This document shows, piece after piece, positions 49,085 to 61,830 of a DNA stretch of 64,000 bases. The notes below the pieces were generated by a model. It saw nothing but the letters and a program-made list of their open reading frames with translations, ran no database searches and had not been told where the DNA came from. A program made the position numbers and the translations under genes. The DNA is from Hydractinia symbiolongicarpus (Eukaryota; Cnidaria; Hydrozoa; Anthoathecata; Hydractiniidae): the NCBI RefSeq assembly GCF_029227915.1, contig NC_079881.1, positions 1,426,001-1,490,000 of the forward strand, written 5' to 3'. The number at the start of each line of letters is the position of its first letter. Position 1 is the stretch's first letter.

Positions 49085-51120
49085 TTTAAAAAATCGTTCG
49101 GGAAATGAGTTTACTCCCTGGGTACTTTCTTTGCATACTTTTGACTATATGGACCGAGTCCGGGAATTACGGGAAATCGCGGGTTTTCGTTTGCCGGCGA
49201 TTAAACCACTTTCACTAAGCGTCTCATCAAAAATGAAAACATTTCTGAAAACTACAAGTCTCATGCGTTTTAGTGGTTAAATAATAATTTAAAAAATCGT
49301 TCGGGAAATAAGTTTACTCCCAGGGTACTTTCTTTGTATACTTTTGACTATACGTTCCGAGTCCGGGATTTACGGGAAATCGTGGTATTTCGTTTGCCGG
49401 CGATTAAACCTCTTTCATTAAGCGTCTCATCAAAAATGAAAACATTTCTGAAAACTACAAGTCTCATGCGTTTTAGTGATGAAAAAATAATTTAAAAAAT
49501 CGTTCGGGAAATGAGTTTACTCCCTGGGTACCTTCTTTGTATACTTTTGACGATACGGGCCGAGTCCGGGATTTACGGGAAATCGCGGGTTTTCTTTTGC
49601 GGACGATTAAAATTCTTTTATTCAGCGTCTCATCAAAATTGAAAACATTTTTAAAAACTACAAGTCTCATGGGCTTTAGTGGTGAAATAATAATGTAAAA
49701 AATCGTTCGGGAAATGAGTTTACTCCCTGAGTACCTTCTTTGTATACTTTTGACTATACGGGCCGAGTCCGGGATTTACGGGAAATCGCGGGTTTTCTTT
49801 TGCTGGCGATTAAACGTCTTTTATTCAGCGTGTCATCAAAAGTGAAAACATTTTTAAAAACTACAAGTCTCATGGGCTTTAGTGGTTAATTAATAATTTA
49901 AAAAATCGTTCGGGAAATGAGTTTACTCACTTGGTACTTTCTTTGTATACATTCGAGTATACGGGCCAAGCCCGGGATGTACGGGAAATCGCGGGTTTTT
50001 TTTTTTGCCGGCGATTAAACCACTTTCATTAAGCGTCTCATCAAAAATGAAAACATTTCTGAAAACTACAAGTCTCCTGCGTTTTAGTGATGAAAAAATA
50101 ATTTAAAAAATTGTTCGGGAAATGAGTTTACTCCCTGGGTACTTTCTTTGTATACTTTTGACTATATTGGCCGATCCAGGATTTACGGGAAATCGCAGGT
50201 TTTTGTTTGCCGGCGATTAAACTTCTTTTATTCAGCGTCTCATCAAAAATGAAAACATTTTTGTAAACTACAAGTCTCATGCGTTTTAGTGGTGAAAAAG
50301 TAATTTAAAAAATCGTTTGGAAAATGAGTTTACTCCCTGGGTACTTTCTTTGTATACTTTTGACTATACGGGCCGAATCCGGGGTTTACGGGAAATGGCG
50401 GGTTTTCGTTTGCCGGCGATTAAACTTCTTTTATTCAGCGTCTCATCAAAAATGAAAACATTTTTGAAAACTACAAGTCTCATGCGTTTTAGTGGTGAAA
50501 GAATATTTTAAAAAATCGTTCGGGAAATGAGTTTACTCCCTGGGTACTTTCTTTGCATACTTTTGACTATATGGACCGAGTCCGGGAATTACGGGAAATC
50601 GCGGGTTTTTTTTTTTGCCGGCGATTAAACCACTTTCATTAAGCGTCTCATCAAAAATGAAAACATTTCTGAAAACTACAAGTCTCCTGCGTTTTAGTGA
50701 TGAAAAAATAATTTAAAAAATTGTTCGGGAAATGAGTTTACTCCCTGGGTACTTTCTTTGTATACTTTTGACTATATTGGCCGATCCAGGATTTACGGGA
50801 AATCGCAGGTTTTTGTTTGCCGGCGATTAAACTTCTTTTATTCAGCGTCTCATCAAAAATGAAAACATTTTTGTAAACTACAAGTCTCATGCGTTTTAGT
50901 GGTGAAAAAGTAATTTAAAAAATCGTTTGGAAAATGAGTTTACTCCCTGGGTACTTTCTTTGTATACTTTTGACTATACGGGCCGAATCCGGGGTTTACG
51001 GGAAATGGCGGGTTTTCGTTTGCCGGCGATTAAACTTCTTTTATTCAGCGTCTCATCAAAAATGAAAACATTTTTGAAAACTACAAGTCTCATGCGTTTT
51101 AGTGGTGAAAGAATATTTTA
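49085..51120 (+). repeat. Mosaic patch built from several neighbouring blocks
   Basis: From 49,085 to about 49,379 the text matches 47,066-47,360 (offset 2,019; 'gcatac' at 47,114/49,133, 'cgttccg' at 47,334/49,353). At 'gggaaatcg' it switches to match 45,331 onward (offset 4,048). After about 50,150 it matches 48,730 onward (offset 1,422; 'tattggccgatcc'). Near 50,530-50,605 the 47.1-kb type returns briefly. The segment 50,605-51,120 then repeats 49,995-50,510 (offset 610). Each switch lies in sequence shared by both donors. Unequal exchange, gene conversion or a local assembly error could each explain it. Confidence 0.78.
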
Positions 51121-54100
51121 AAAAATCGTTCGGGAAATGAGTTTACTCCCTGGGTACTTTTTTGTATACTTTTGACTATACGGCCAAGTCCGGGGTTTAC
51201 GGGAAATGGCGGGTCTTCGTTTGCCGGCGATTAAATTTCTTTTATTCAGCGTCTCATCAAAAATGAAAACATTTTTGAAAACTACAAGTCTCATGCGTTT
51301 TAGTGGTGAAAAGATAATTTAAAAAATCGTTCGGGAAATGAGTTTACTCCCTGGGTACTTCATTTGTATACTTTTGACTATACAAGCCAAGCCCGGGATT
51401 TAGGGAAATCGTGGTATTTCGTTTGCCGGCGATTAAACCTCTTTCATTAAGCGTCTCATCAAAAATGAAAACATTTCTGAAAACTACAAGTCTCATGCGT
51501 TTTAGTGATGAAAAAATAATTTAAAAAATCGTTCGGGAAATGAGTTGACTCCCTGGGTACCTTCTTTGTATACTTTTGACTATACGGGCCGAGTCCGGGA
51601 TTTACGGGAAATCGCGGGTTTTCTTTTGCTGGCGATTAAACTTCTTTTATTCAGCGTCTCATCAAAAATGAAAACATTTTTAAAAACTACAAGTCTCATG
51701 TGTTTTAGTGGTGACAAAATAATTTAAAAAATCGTTCGGGAAATGAGTTTACTCCCTGGGAACTTTCTTTTTATACTTTTGACTATACGGGCCGAGTCTG
51801 GGGTTTACGGGAAATGGCGGGTTTTCATTTTCCGGCGATTAAACTTCTTTTATTCAGCGTCTCATCAAAAATGAAAACATTTTTGAAAACTACAAGTCTC
51901 ATGCGTTTTAGTGGTGAAAAGATAATTTAAAAAATCGTACGGGAAATGAGTTTACTCCCTGGGTACTTTCTTTGCATACTTTTGACTATACGGACCGAGT
52001 CCGGGATTTACGGGAAATCACGGGTTTTCGTTTGCCTGCCATTAAACCACTTTCACTAAGCGTCTCATCAAAAATGAAAACATTTCTGAAAACTACAAGT
52101 CTCATGCGTTTTAGTGGTTAAATAATAATTTAAAAAATCGTTCGGGAAATAAGTTTACTCCCAGGGTACTTTCTTTGTATACTTTTGACTATACGTTCCG
52201 AGTCCGGGATTTACGGGAAATCGCGGGTTTTCGTTTGCCGGCGATTAAACTTCTTTTATTCAGCGTCTCATCAAAAATGAAAACATTTTTAAAAACTACA
52301 AGTCTCATGTGTTTTAGTGGTGAAAAAATAATTTAAAAAATCGTTCGGGAAATGAGTTTACTCCCTGGGAACTTTTTTTTTATACTTTTGACTATACGGG
52401 CCGAGTCTGGGGTTTACGGGAAATGGCGGGTTTTCATTTTCCGGCGATTAAACTTCTTTTATTCAGCGTCTCATCAAAAATGAAAACATTTTTGAAAACT
52501 ACAAGTCTCATGCGTTTTAGTGGTGAAAAGATAATTTAAAAAATCGTACGGGAAATGAGTTTACTCCCTGGGTACTTCATTTGTATACTTTTGACTATAC
52601 AATCCAAGCCCGGGATTTACGGGAAATCGCGAATTTTCGTTTGCCGGCGATTAAACCACTTTCATTAAGCTTCTCATCAAAAATGAAAACATTTCTGAAA
52701 ACTACAAGTCTCATGCGTTTTAGTGGTTAAATAATAATTTAAAAATCGTTCGGGAAATAAGTTTACTCCCAGGGTACTTTCTTTGTATACTTTTGACTAT
52801 ACGGGCCGAGTCCGGGATTTACGGGAAATCGCGGGTTTTCGTTTGAGGGCGATTAAACTCCTTTTATTCAGCGTCTCATCAAAAATGAAAACATTTTTAA
52901 AAACTACAAGTCTCATGTGCTTTAGTGGTGAAAAAATAATTTAAAAAATCGTTCGGGAAATGAGTTTACTCCCTGGGTACTTTCTTTGTATACTTTTGAC
53001 TATACGGGCCGAGTCGGGGATTTACGGGAAGTCGCGGGTTTTCGTTTCCCGGCGATTAAACTTCTTTTATTCAGCGTCTCATCAAAAATGAAAACATTTT
53101 TCTAAACTACAAGTCTCATGCGTTTTAGTGATGAAAAATAATTTAAAAAATCGTTCGGGAAATGAGTTTACTCCCTGGGTACTTTCTTTGTATACTTTTG
53201 ACTATACGGGCCGAGTCCGGGGTTTACGGGAAATGGCGGGTTTTCGTTTGCCGACGATTAAACTTCTTTTGTTCAGCGTCTCATCAAAAATGAAAACATT
53301 TTTGAAAACTACAAGTCTCATGCGTTTTAGTGGTGAAAGAATATTTTAAAAAATCGTTCGGGAAATGAGTTTACTCCCTGGGTACTTTCTTTGTATACTT
53401 TTGACTATACGGCCAAGTCCGGGGTTTACGGGAAATGGCGGGTCTTCGTTTGCCGGCGATTAAACTTCTTTTATTCAGCGTCTCATCAAAAATGAAAACA
53501 TTTTTGAAAACTACAAGTCTCATGCGTTTTAGTGGTGAAAAGATAATTTAAAAAATCGTTCGGGAAATGAGTTTACTCCCTGGGTACTTCATTTGTATAC
53601 TTTTGACTATACAAGCCAAGCCCGGGATTTAGGGAAATCGTGGTATTTCGTTTGCCGGCGATTAAACCTCTTTCATTAAGCGTCTCATCAAAAATGAAAA
53701 CATTTCTGAAAACTACAAGTCTCATGCGTTTTAGTGATGAAAAAATAATTTAAAAAATCGTTCGGGAAATGAGTTTACTCCCTGGGTACCTTCTTTGTAT
53801 ACTTTTGACGATACGGGCCGAGTCCGGGATTTACGGGAAATCGCGGGTTTTCTTTTGCCGACGATTAAAATTCTTTTATTCAGCGTCTCATCAAAATTGA
53901 AAACATTTTTAAAAACTACAAGTCTCATGGGCTTTAGTGGTGAAATAATAATGTAAAAAATCGTTCGGGAAATGAGTTTACTCCCTGGGTACTATCTTTG
54001 CATACTTTTGACTATACGGACCGAGTCCGGGATTTACGGGAAATCGCGAGCTTCGTTTGCCGGCGATTAAACCACTTTCACTAAGCGTCTCATCAAAAAT

Positions 54101-54409
54101 GAAAACATTTCTAAAAACTACAAGTCTCATGCGTTTTAGTGGTTAAATAATAATTTAAAAAATCGTTCGGGAAATGAGTTTACTCCCTGGGAACTTTCTT
54201 TTTATACTTTTGACTATACGGGCCGAGTCCGGGGTTTACGGGAAATGGCGGGTTTTCGTTTTCCGGCGATTAAACTTCTTTTATTCATTTATTTGTCTCA
54301 TCAAAAATGAAAACATTTTTAAAAACTACAAGTCTTATGTGTTTTAGTGGTGAAAAAATAATTTAAAAAATCGTTCGGGAAATGAGTTTACTCCCTGGGA
54401 ACTTTATTT

Positions 54410-54519
54410 TTATACTTTTGACTATACGGGCCGAGTCCGGGGTTTACGGGAAATGGCGGGTTTTCGTTTTCCGGCGATTAAACTTCTTTTATTCAGCGTC
54501 TCATCAAAAATCATCATTT
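54410..54519 (+). repeat. 110-bp monomer with internal deletion (third copy)
   Basis: The join is at 54,511-54,515, exactly 11,460 bp after the 43-kb copy, as expected if it was carried in the large segmental duplication. Confidence 0.9.
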
Positions 54520-55745
54520 GTATACTTTTGACTATACAATCCAAGCCCGGGATTGACGGGAAATCGCGAATTTTCGTTTGCCGGCGATTAAACCACTTTC
54601 ATTAAGCGTCTCATCAAAAATGAAAACATTTCTGAAAACTACAAGTCTCATGCGTTTTAGTGGTGAAAATATAATTTAAAAAATCGTTCGGGAAATGAGT
54701 TTACTCCCTGGGTACTTCATTTGTATACTTTTGACTATACAAGCCAAGCCGGGATTTAGGGAAATCGTGGTATTTCGTTTGCCGGCGATTAAACCTCTTT
54801 CATTAAGCGTCTCATCAAAAATGAAAACATTTCTGAAAACTACAAGTCTCATGCGTTTTAGTGATGAAAAATTAATTTAAAAAATCGTTCGGGAAATGAG
54901 TTTACTCCCTGGGTACCTTCTTTGTATACTTTGGACTATACGGGCCGAGTCCGGGATTTACGGGAAATCGCGGGTTTTCTTTTGCTGGCGATTAAACTTC
55001 TTTTATTCAGCGTCTCATCAAAAATGAAAACATTTTTAAAAACTACAAGTCTCATGGGCTTTAGTGGTGAAATAATAATGTAAAAAATCGTTCGGGAAAT
55101 GAGTTTACTCCCTGGGTACTTTCTTTGCATACTTTGGACTATACGGACCGAGTCCGGGATTTACGGGAAATCGCGGGTTTTCGTTTGCCGGCGATTAAAC
55201 CACTTTCACTAAGCGTCTCATCAAAAATGAAAACGTTTATGAAAACTACAAGTCTCATGCGTTTTAGTGATGAAAAAATAATTTAAAAAATCGTTCGGGA
55301 AATGAGTTTACTCCTTGGGTACCTTCTTTGTATACTTTTGACTATACGGGCCGAGTCCGGGATTTACGGGAAATCGCGGGTTTTCTTTTGCTGGCGATTA
55401 AACTTCTTTTATTCAGCGTCTCATCAAAAATGAAAACATTTTTAAAAACTACAAGTCTCATGTGTTTTAGTGGTGAAAAAATAATTTAAAAAATCGTTCG
55501 GGAAATGAGTTTACTCCCTGGGAACTTTCTTTTTTTACTTTTGACTATACGGGCCGAGTCCGGGGTTTACGGGAAATGGCGGGTTTTCGTTTTCCGGCGA
55601 TTAAACTTCTTTTATTCAGCGTCTCATCAAAAATGAAAACATTTTTGAAAACTACAAGTCTCATGCGTTTTAGTGGTGAAAAGATAATTTAAAAAATCGT
55701 TCGGAAAATGAGTTTACTCCCTGGGTACTTCATTTGTATACTTTT

Positions 55746-57553
55746 AACTATACAATCCAAGCCCGGGATTTACGGGAAATCGCGAATTTTCGTTTGTCGG
55801 CGATTAAACCACTTTCTTTAAGCGTCTCATCAAAAATGAAAACATTTCTGAAATCTACAAGTCTCATGCGTTTTAGTGGTTAAATAATAATTTAAAAAAT
55901 CGTTCGGGAAAGGAGTTTACTCCCAGGGTACTTTCTTTGTATACTTTTGACCATACGGGCCGAGTCTGGGATTTACGGGAAATCGCGGGTTTTCGTTTGC
56001 CGGCGATTAAACTCCTTTTATTCAGCGTCTCATCAAAAATGAAAGCATTTTTAAAAACTACAAGTCTCATGTGCTTTAGTGGTGAAAAAATAATTTAAAA
56101 AATCGTTCGGGAAATGAGTTTACTCCCTGGGTACTTCATTTGTATACTTTTGACTATACAATCCAAGCCCGGGATTGACGGGAAATCCCAAATTTTCGTT
56201 TGCCGGCGATTAAACCACTTTCATTAAGCGTCTCATCAAAAATGAAAACATTTCTGAAAACTACAAGTCTCATGCGTTTTAGTGGTGAAAATATAATTTA
56301 AAAAATCGTTCGGGAAATGAGTTTACTCCCTGGGTACTTCATTTGTATACTTTTGACTATACAAGCCAAGCCCGGGATTTAGGGAAATCGTGGTATTTCG
56401 TTTGCCGGCGATTAAACCTCTTTCATTAAGCGTCTCATCAAAAATGAAAACATTTCTGAAAACTACAAGTCTCATGCGTTTTAGTGATGAAAAAATAATT
56501 TAAAAAATCGTTCGGGAAATGAGTTTACTCCCTGGGTACCTTCTTTGTATACTTTTGACTATACGGGCCGAGTCCGGGATTTACGGGAAATCGCGGGTTT
56601 TCTTTTGCTGGCGATTAAACTTCTTTTATTCAGCGTCTCATCAAAAATGAAAACATTTTTAAAAACTACAAGTCTCATGGGCTTTAGTGGTGAAATAATA
56701 ATGTAAAAAATCGTTCCGGAAATGAGTTTACTCCCTGGGTACTTTCTTTGCATACTTTTGACTATACGGACCGAGTCCAGGATTTACGGGAAATCGCGGG
56801 TTTTCGTTTGCCGGCGATTAAACCACTTTCACTAAGCGTCTGATCAAAAATGAAAACGTTTCTGAAAACTACAAGTCTCATGCGTTTTAGTGGTTAAATA
56901 ATAATTTAAAAAATCGTTCGGGAAATGTGTTTACTCCCAGGGTACTTTTTTTGTATACTTTTGACTATACTTTCCGAGTCCGGGATTTACGGGAAATCGC
57001 TGGTTTTCGTTTGCCGGCGATTAAACTTCCTTTATTCAGCGTCTCATCAAAAATGAAAACATTTTTAAAAACTACAAGTCTCATGTGTTTTAGTGGTGAA
57101 AAAATAATTTAAAAAATCGTTCGGGAAATGAGTTTACTCCCTGGGAACTTTCTTTGTATACTTTTGACTATATTGGCCGATACAGGATTTACGGGAAATC
57201 GCAGGTTTTTGTTTGCCGGCGATTAAACTTCTTTTATTCAGCGTCTCATCAAAAATGAAAACATTTTTGAAAACTACAAGTCTCATGCGTTTTAGTGGTG
57301 AAAAGATAATTTAAAAAATCGTTCGGGAAATGAGTTTACTCCCTGGGTACTTCATTTGTATACTTTTGACTATACAAGCCAAGCCCGGGATTTAGGGAAA
57401 TCGTGGTATTTCGTTTGCCGGCGATTAAACCTCTTTCATTAAGCGTCTCATCAAAAATGAAAACATTTCTGAAAACTACAAGTCTCATGCGTTTTAGTGA
57501 TGAAAAAATAATTTAAAAAATCGTTCGGGAAATGAGTTGACTCCATGGGTACC
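55746..57553 (+). repeat. Monomers to the right of the 13.4-kb duplication, without a clear unit
   Basis: The text resembles the zone right of the second copy start but carries its own changes: 'tttgtcggcg', 'tttctttaagcg', 'gaaatctacaag', 'gggaaaggag', 'gaccatacggg' and 'aaatcccaaattttcg' (near 56,190). The 'gattgacggg' change near 56,172 is shared with the deleted monomers at 41.7, 43.1 and 54.5 kb, so a full-length relative of their donor survives here. I see no regular higher-order period in this stretch. Confidence 0.7.
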
Positions 57554-60500
57554 TTCTTTGTATACTTTTGACTATACGGGCCGAGTCCGGGATTTACGGG
57601 AAATCGCGGGTTTTCTTTTGCTGGCGATTAAACTTCTTTTATTCAGCGTCTCATCAAAAATGAAAACATTTTTAAAAACTACAAGTCTCATGTGTTTTAG
57701 TGGTGAAAAATTAATTTAAAAAATCGTTCGGGAAATGAGTTTACTCCCTGGGAACTTTCTTTTTATACTTTTGACTATACGGGCCGAGTCTGGGGTTTAC
57801 GGGAAATGGCGGGTTTTCATTTTCCGGCGATTAAACTTCTTTTATTCAGCGTCTCATCAAAAATGAAAACATTTTTGAAAACTACAAGTCTCATGCGTTT
57901 TAGTGGTGAAAAGATAATTTAAAAAATCGTACGGGAAATGAGTTTACTCCCTGGGTACTTTCTTTGCATACTTTTGACTATACGGACCGAGTCCGGGATT
58001 TACGGGAAATCGCGGGTTTTCGTTTGCCGGCCATTAAACCACTTTCACTAACCGTCTCATCAAAAATGAAAACATTTCTGAAAACTACAAGTCTCATGCG
58101 TTTTAGTGGTTAAATAATAATTTAAAAAATCGTTCGGGAAATAAGTTTACTCACAGGGTACTTTCTTTGTATACTTTTGACTATACGTTCCGAGTCCGGG
58201 ATTTACGGGAAATCGCGGGTTTTCGTTTGCCGGCGATTAAACTTCTTTTATTCAGCGTCTCATCAAAAATGAAAACATTTTTAAAAACAACAAGTCTCAT
58301 GTGTTTTAGTGGTGAAAAAATAATTTAAAAAATCGTTCGGGAAATGAGTTTACTCCCTGGGAACTTTCTTTTTATACTTTTGACTATACGGGCCGAGTCT
58401 GGGGTTTACGGGAAATGGCGGGTTTTCATTTTCCGGCGATTAAACTTCTTTTATTCAGCGTCTCATCAAAAATGAAAACATTTTTGAAAACTACAAGTCT
58501 CATGCGTTTTAGTGGTGAAAAGATAATTTAAAAAATCGTACGGGAAATGAGTTTACTCCCTGGAAACTTCATTTGTATCCTTTTGACTATACAATCCAAG
58601 CCCGGGATTTACGGGAAATCGCGAATTTTCGTTTGCCGGCGATTAAACCACTTTCATTAAGCTTCTCATCAAAAATGAAAACATTTCTGAAAACTACAAG
58701 TCTCATGCGTTTTAGTGGTTAAATAATAATTTAAAAATCGTTCGGGAAATGAGTTTACTCCCAGGGTACTTTCTTTGTATACTTTTGACTATACGGGCCG
58801 AGTCCGGGATTTACGGGAAATCGCGGGTTTTCGTTTGCCGGCGATTAAACTCCTTTTATTCAGCGTCTCATCAAAAATGAAAACATTTTTAAAAACTACA
58901 AGTCTCATGTGCTTTAGTGGTGAAAAAATAATTTAAAAAATCGTTCGGGAAATGAGTTTACTCCCTGGGTACTTTCTTTGTATACTTTTGACTATACGGG
59001 CCGAGTCGGGGATTTACGGGAAGTCGCGGGTTTTCGTTTCCCGGCGATTAAACTTCTTTTATTCAGCGTCTCATCAAAAATGAAAACATTTTTCTAAACT
59101 ACAAGTCTCATGCGTTTTAGTGATGAAAAAATAATTTAAAAAATCGTTCGGGAAATGAGTTTACTCCCTGGCTACTTTCTTTGTATACTTTTGACTATAC
59201 GGGCCGAGTCGGGGATTTACGGGAAGTCGCGGGTTTTCGTTTCCCGGCGATTAAACTTCTTTTATTCAGCGTCTCATCAAAAATGAAAACATTTTTCTAA
59301 ACTACAAGTCTCATGCGTTTTAGTGATGAAAAAATAATTTAAAAAATCGTTCGGGAAATGAGTTTACTCCCTGGGTACTTTCTTTGTATACTTTTGACTA
59401 TACGGCCAAGTCCGGGGTTTACGGGAAATGGCGGGTCTTCGTTTGCCGGGGATTAAACTTCTTTTATTCAGCGTCTCATCAAAAATGAAAACATTTTTGA
59501 AAACTACAAGTCTCATGCGTTTTAGTGGTGAAAAGATAATTTAAAAAATCGTTCGGGAAATGAGTTTACTCCCTGGGTACTTCTTTGTATACTTTTGACT
59601 ATACGGGCCGAGTCCGGGATTTACGGGAAATCGCGGGTTTTCTTTTGCTGGCGATTAAACTTCTTTTATTCAGCGTCTCATCAAAAATGAAAACATTTTT
59701 AAAAACTACAAGTCTCATGTGTTTTAGTGGTGAAAAATTAATTTAAAAAATCGTTCGGGAAATGAGTTTACTCCCTGGGTACTTTCTTTGTATACTTTTG
59801 ACTATACGGCCAAGTCCGGGGTTTACGGGAAATGGCGGGTCTTCGTTTGCCGGCGATTAAACTTCTTTTATTCAGCGTCTCATCAAAAATGAAAACATTT
59901 TTGAAAACTACAAGTCTCATGCGTTTTAGTGGTGAAAAGATAATTTAAAAAATCGTTCGGGAAATGAGTTTACTCCCTGGGTACTTCTTTGTATACTTTT
60001 GACTATACGGGCCGAGTCCGGGATTTACGGGAAATCGCGGGTTTTCTTTTGCTGGCGATTAAACTTCTTTTATTCAGCGTCTCATCAAAAATGAAAACAT
60101 TTTTAAAAACTACAAGTCTCATGTGTTTTAGTGGTGAAAAATTAATTTAAAAAATCGTTCGGGAAATGAGTTTACTCCCTGGGAACTTTCTTTTTATACT
60201 TTTGACTATACGGGCCGAGTCTGGGGTTTACGGGAAATGGCGGGTTTTCATTTTCCGGCGATTAAACTTCTTTTATTCAGCGTCTCATCAAAAATGAAAA
60301 CATTTTTGAAAACTACAAGTCTCATGCGTTTTAGTGGTGAAAAGATAATTTAAAAAATCGTACGGGAAATGAGTTTACTCCCTGGGTACTTTCTTTGCAT
60401 ACTTTTGACTATACGGACCGAGTCCGGGATTTACGGGAAATCGCGGGTTTTCGTTTGCCGGCCATTAAACCACTTTCACTAACCGTCTCATCAAAAATGA

Positions 60501-61830
60501 AAACATTTCTGAAAACTACAAGTCTCATGCGTTTTAGTGGTTAAATAATAATTTAAAAAATCGTTCGGGAAATAAGTTTACTCACAGGGTACTTTCTTTG
60601 TATACTTTTGACTATACGTTCCGAGTCCGGGATTTACGGGAAATTGCGGGTTTTCGTTTGCCGGCGATTAAACTTCTTTTATTCAGCGTCTCATCAAAAA
60701 TGAAAACATTTTTAAAAACAACAAGTCTCATGTGTTTTAGTGGTGAAAAAATAATTTAAAAAATCGTTCGGGAAATGAGTTTACTCCCTGGGAACTTTCT
60801 TTTTATACTTTTGACTATACGGGCCGAGTCTGGGGTTTACGGGAAATGGCGGGTTTTCATTTTCCGGCGATTAAACTTCTTTTATTCAGCGTCTCATCAA
60901 AAATGAAAACATTTTTGAAAACTACAAGTCTCATGCGTTTTAGTGGTGAAAAGATAATTTAAAAAATCGTACGGGAAATGAGTTTACTCCCTGGGTACTT
61001 CATTTGTATCCTTTTGACTATACAATCCAAGCCCGGGATTTACGGGAAATCGCGAATTTTCGTTTGCCGGCGATTAAACCACTTTCATTAAGCTTCTCAT
61101 CAAAAATGAAAACATTTCTAAAAACTACAAGTCTCATGCGTTTTAGTGGTTAAATAATAATTTAAAAATCGTTCGGGAAATGAGTTTACTCCCAGGGTAC
61201 TTTCTTTGTATACTTTTGACTATACGGGCCGAGTCCGGGATTTACGGGAAATCGCGGGTTTTCGTTTGCCGGCGATTAAACTCCTTTTATTCAGCGTCTC
61301 ATCAAAAATGAAAACATTTTTAAAAACTACAAGTCTCATGTGCTTTAGTGGTGAAAAAATAATTTAAAAAATCGTTCGGGAAATGAGTTTACTCCCTGGG
61401 TACTTTCTTTGTATACTTTTGACTATACGGGCCGAGTCGGGGATTTACGGGAAGTCGCGGGTTTTCGTTTCCCGGCGATTAAACTTCTTTTATTCAGCGT
61501 CTCATCAAAAATGAAAACATTTTTCTAAACTACAAGTCTCATGCGTTTTAGTGATGAAAAAATAATTTAAAAAATCGTTCGGGAAATGAGTTTACTCCCT
61601 GGCTACTTTCTTTGTATACTTTTGACTATACGGGCCGAGTCGGGGATTTACGGGAAGTCGCGGGTTTTCGTTTCCCGGCGATTAAACTTCTTTTATTCAG
61701 CGTCTCATCAAAAATGAAAACATTTTTCTAAACTACAAGTCTCATGCGTTTTAGTGATGAAAAAATAATTTAAAAAATCGTTCGGGAAATGAGTTTACTC
61801 CCTGGGTACTTTCTTTGTATACTTTTGACT
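57554..61830 (+). repeat. 12-monomer tandem duplication (~2,431 bp)
   Basis: Copies start at about 57,554 and 59,985. Matching pairs are 'ttaattta' at 57,711/60,142, 'aaaaacaacaagtc' near 58,287/60,717, and 'gtatcctttt' at 58,575/61,006. Two consecutive 'gtcggggatttacggg' monomers end both copies. Within the first copy a two-monomer (about 404 bp) duplication is visible: 'ggccaagtccgggg' near 59,404 and 59,808, and 'gggtacttctttg' near 59,576 and 59,980. The second copy stops matching near 61,830. Confidence 0.8.

Larger units (their letters stand above)
44287..55745 (+). repeat. 13.4-kb segmental unit, second copy (11.46 kb as it stands)
   Basis: This begins where 'acttttaactatac' (44,281) is followed by text matching 30,885 onward, and ends where the same 'acttttaactatac' returns at about 55,740. 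Reading line by line, I see no difference between about 42,180-43,845 and 53,640-55,305. A single extra T then occurs in the first copy ('gagttttactcc', near 43,848), after which the match resumes. The private change 'aatctaaaaaatc' is shared by 31,840 and 45,242. The unit lacks the 1,949-bp expansion and contains a rearranged patch at 49.1-51.1 kb. Confidence 0.87.
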
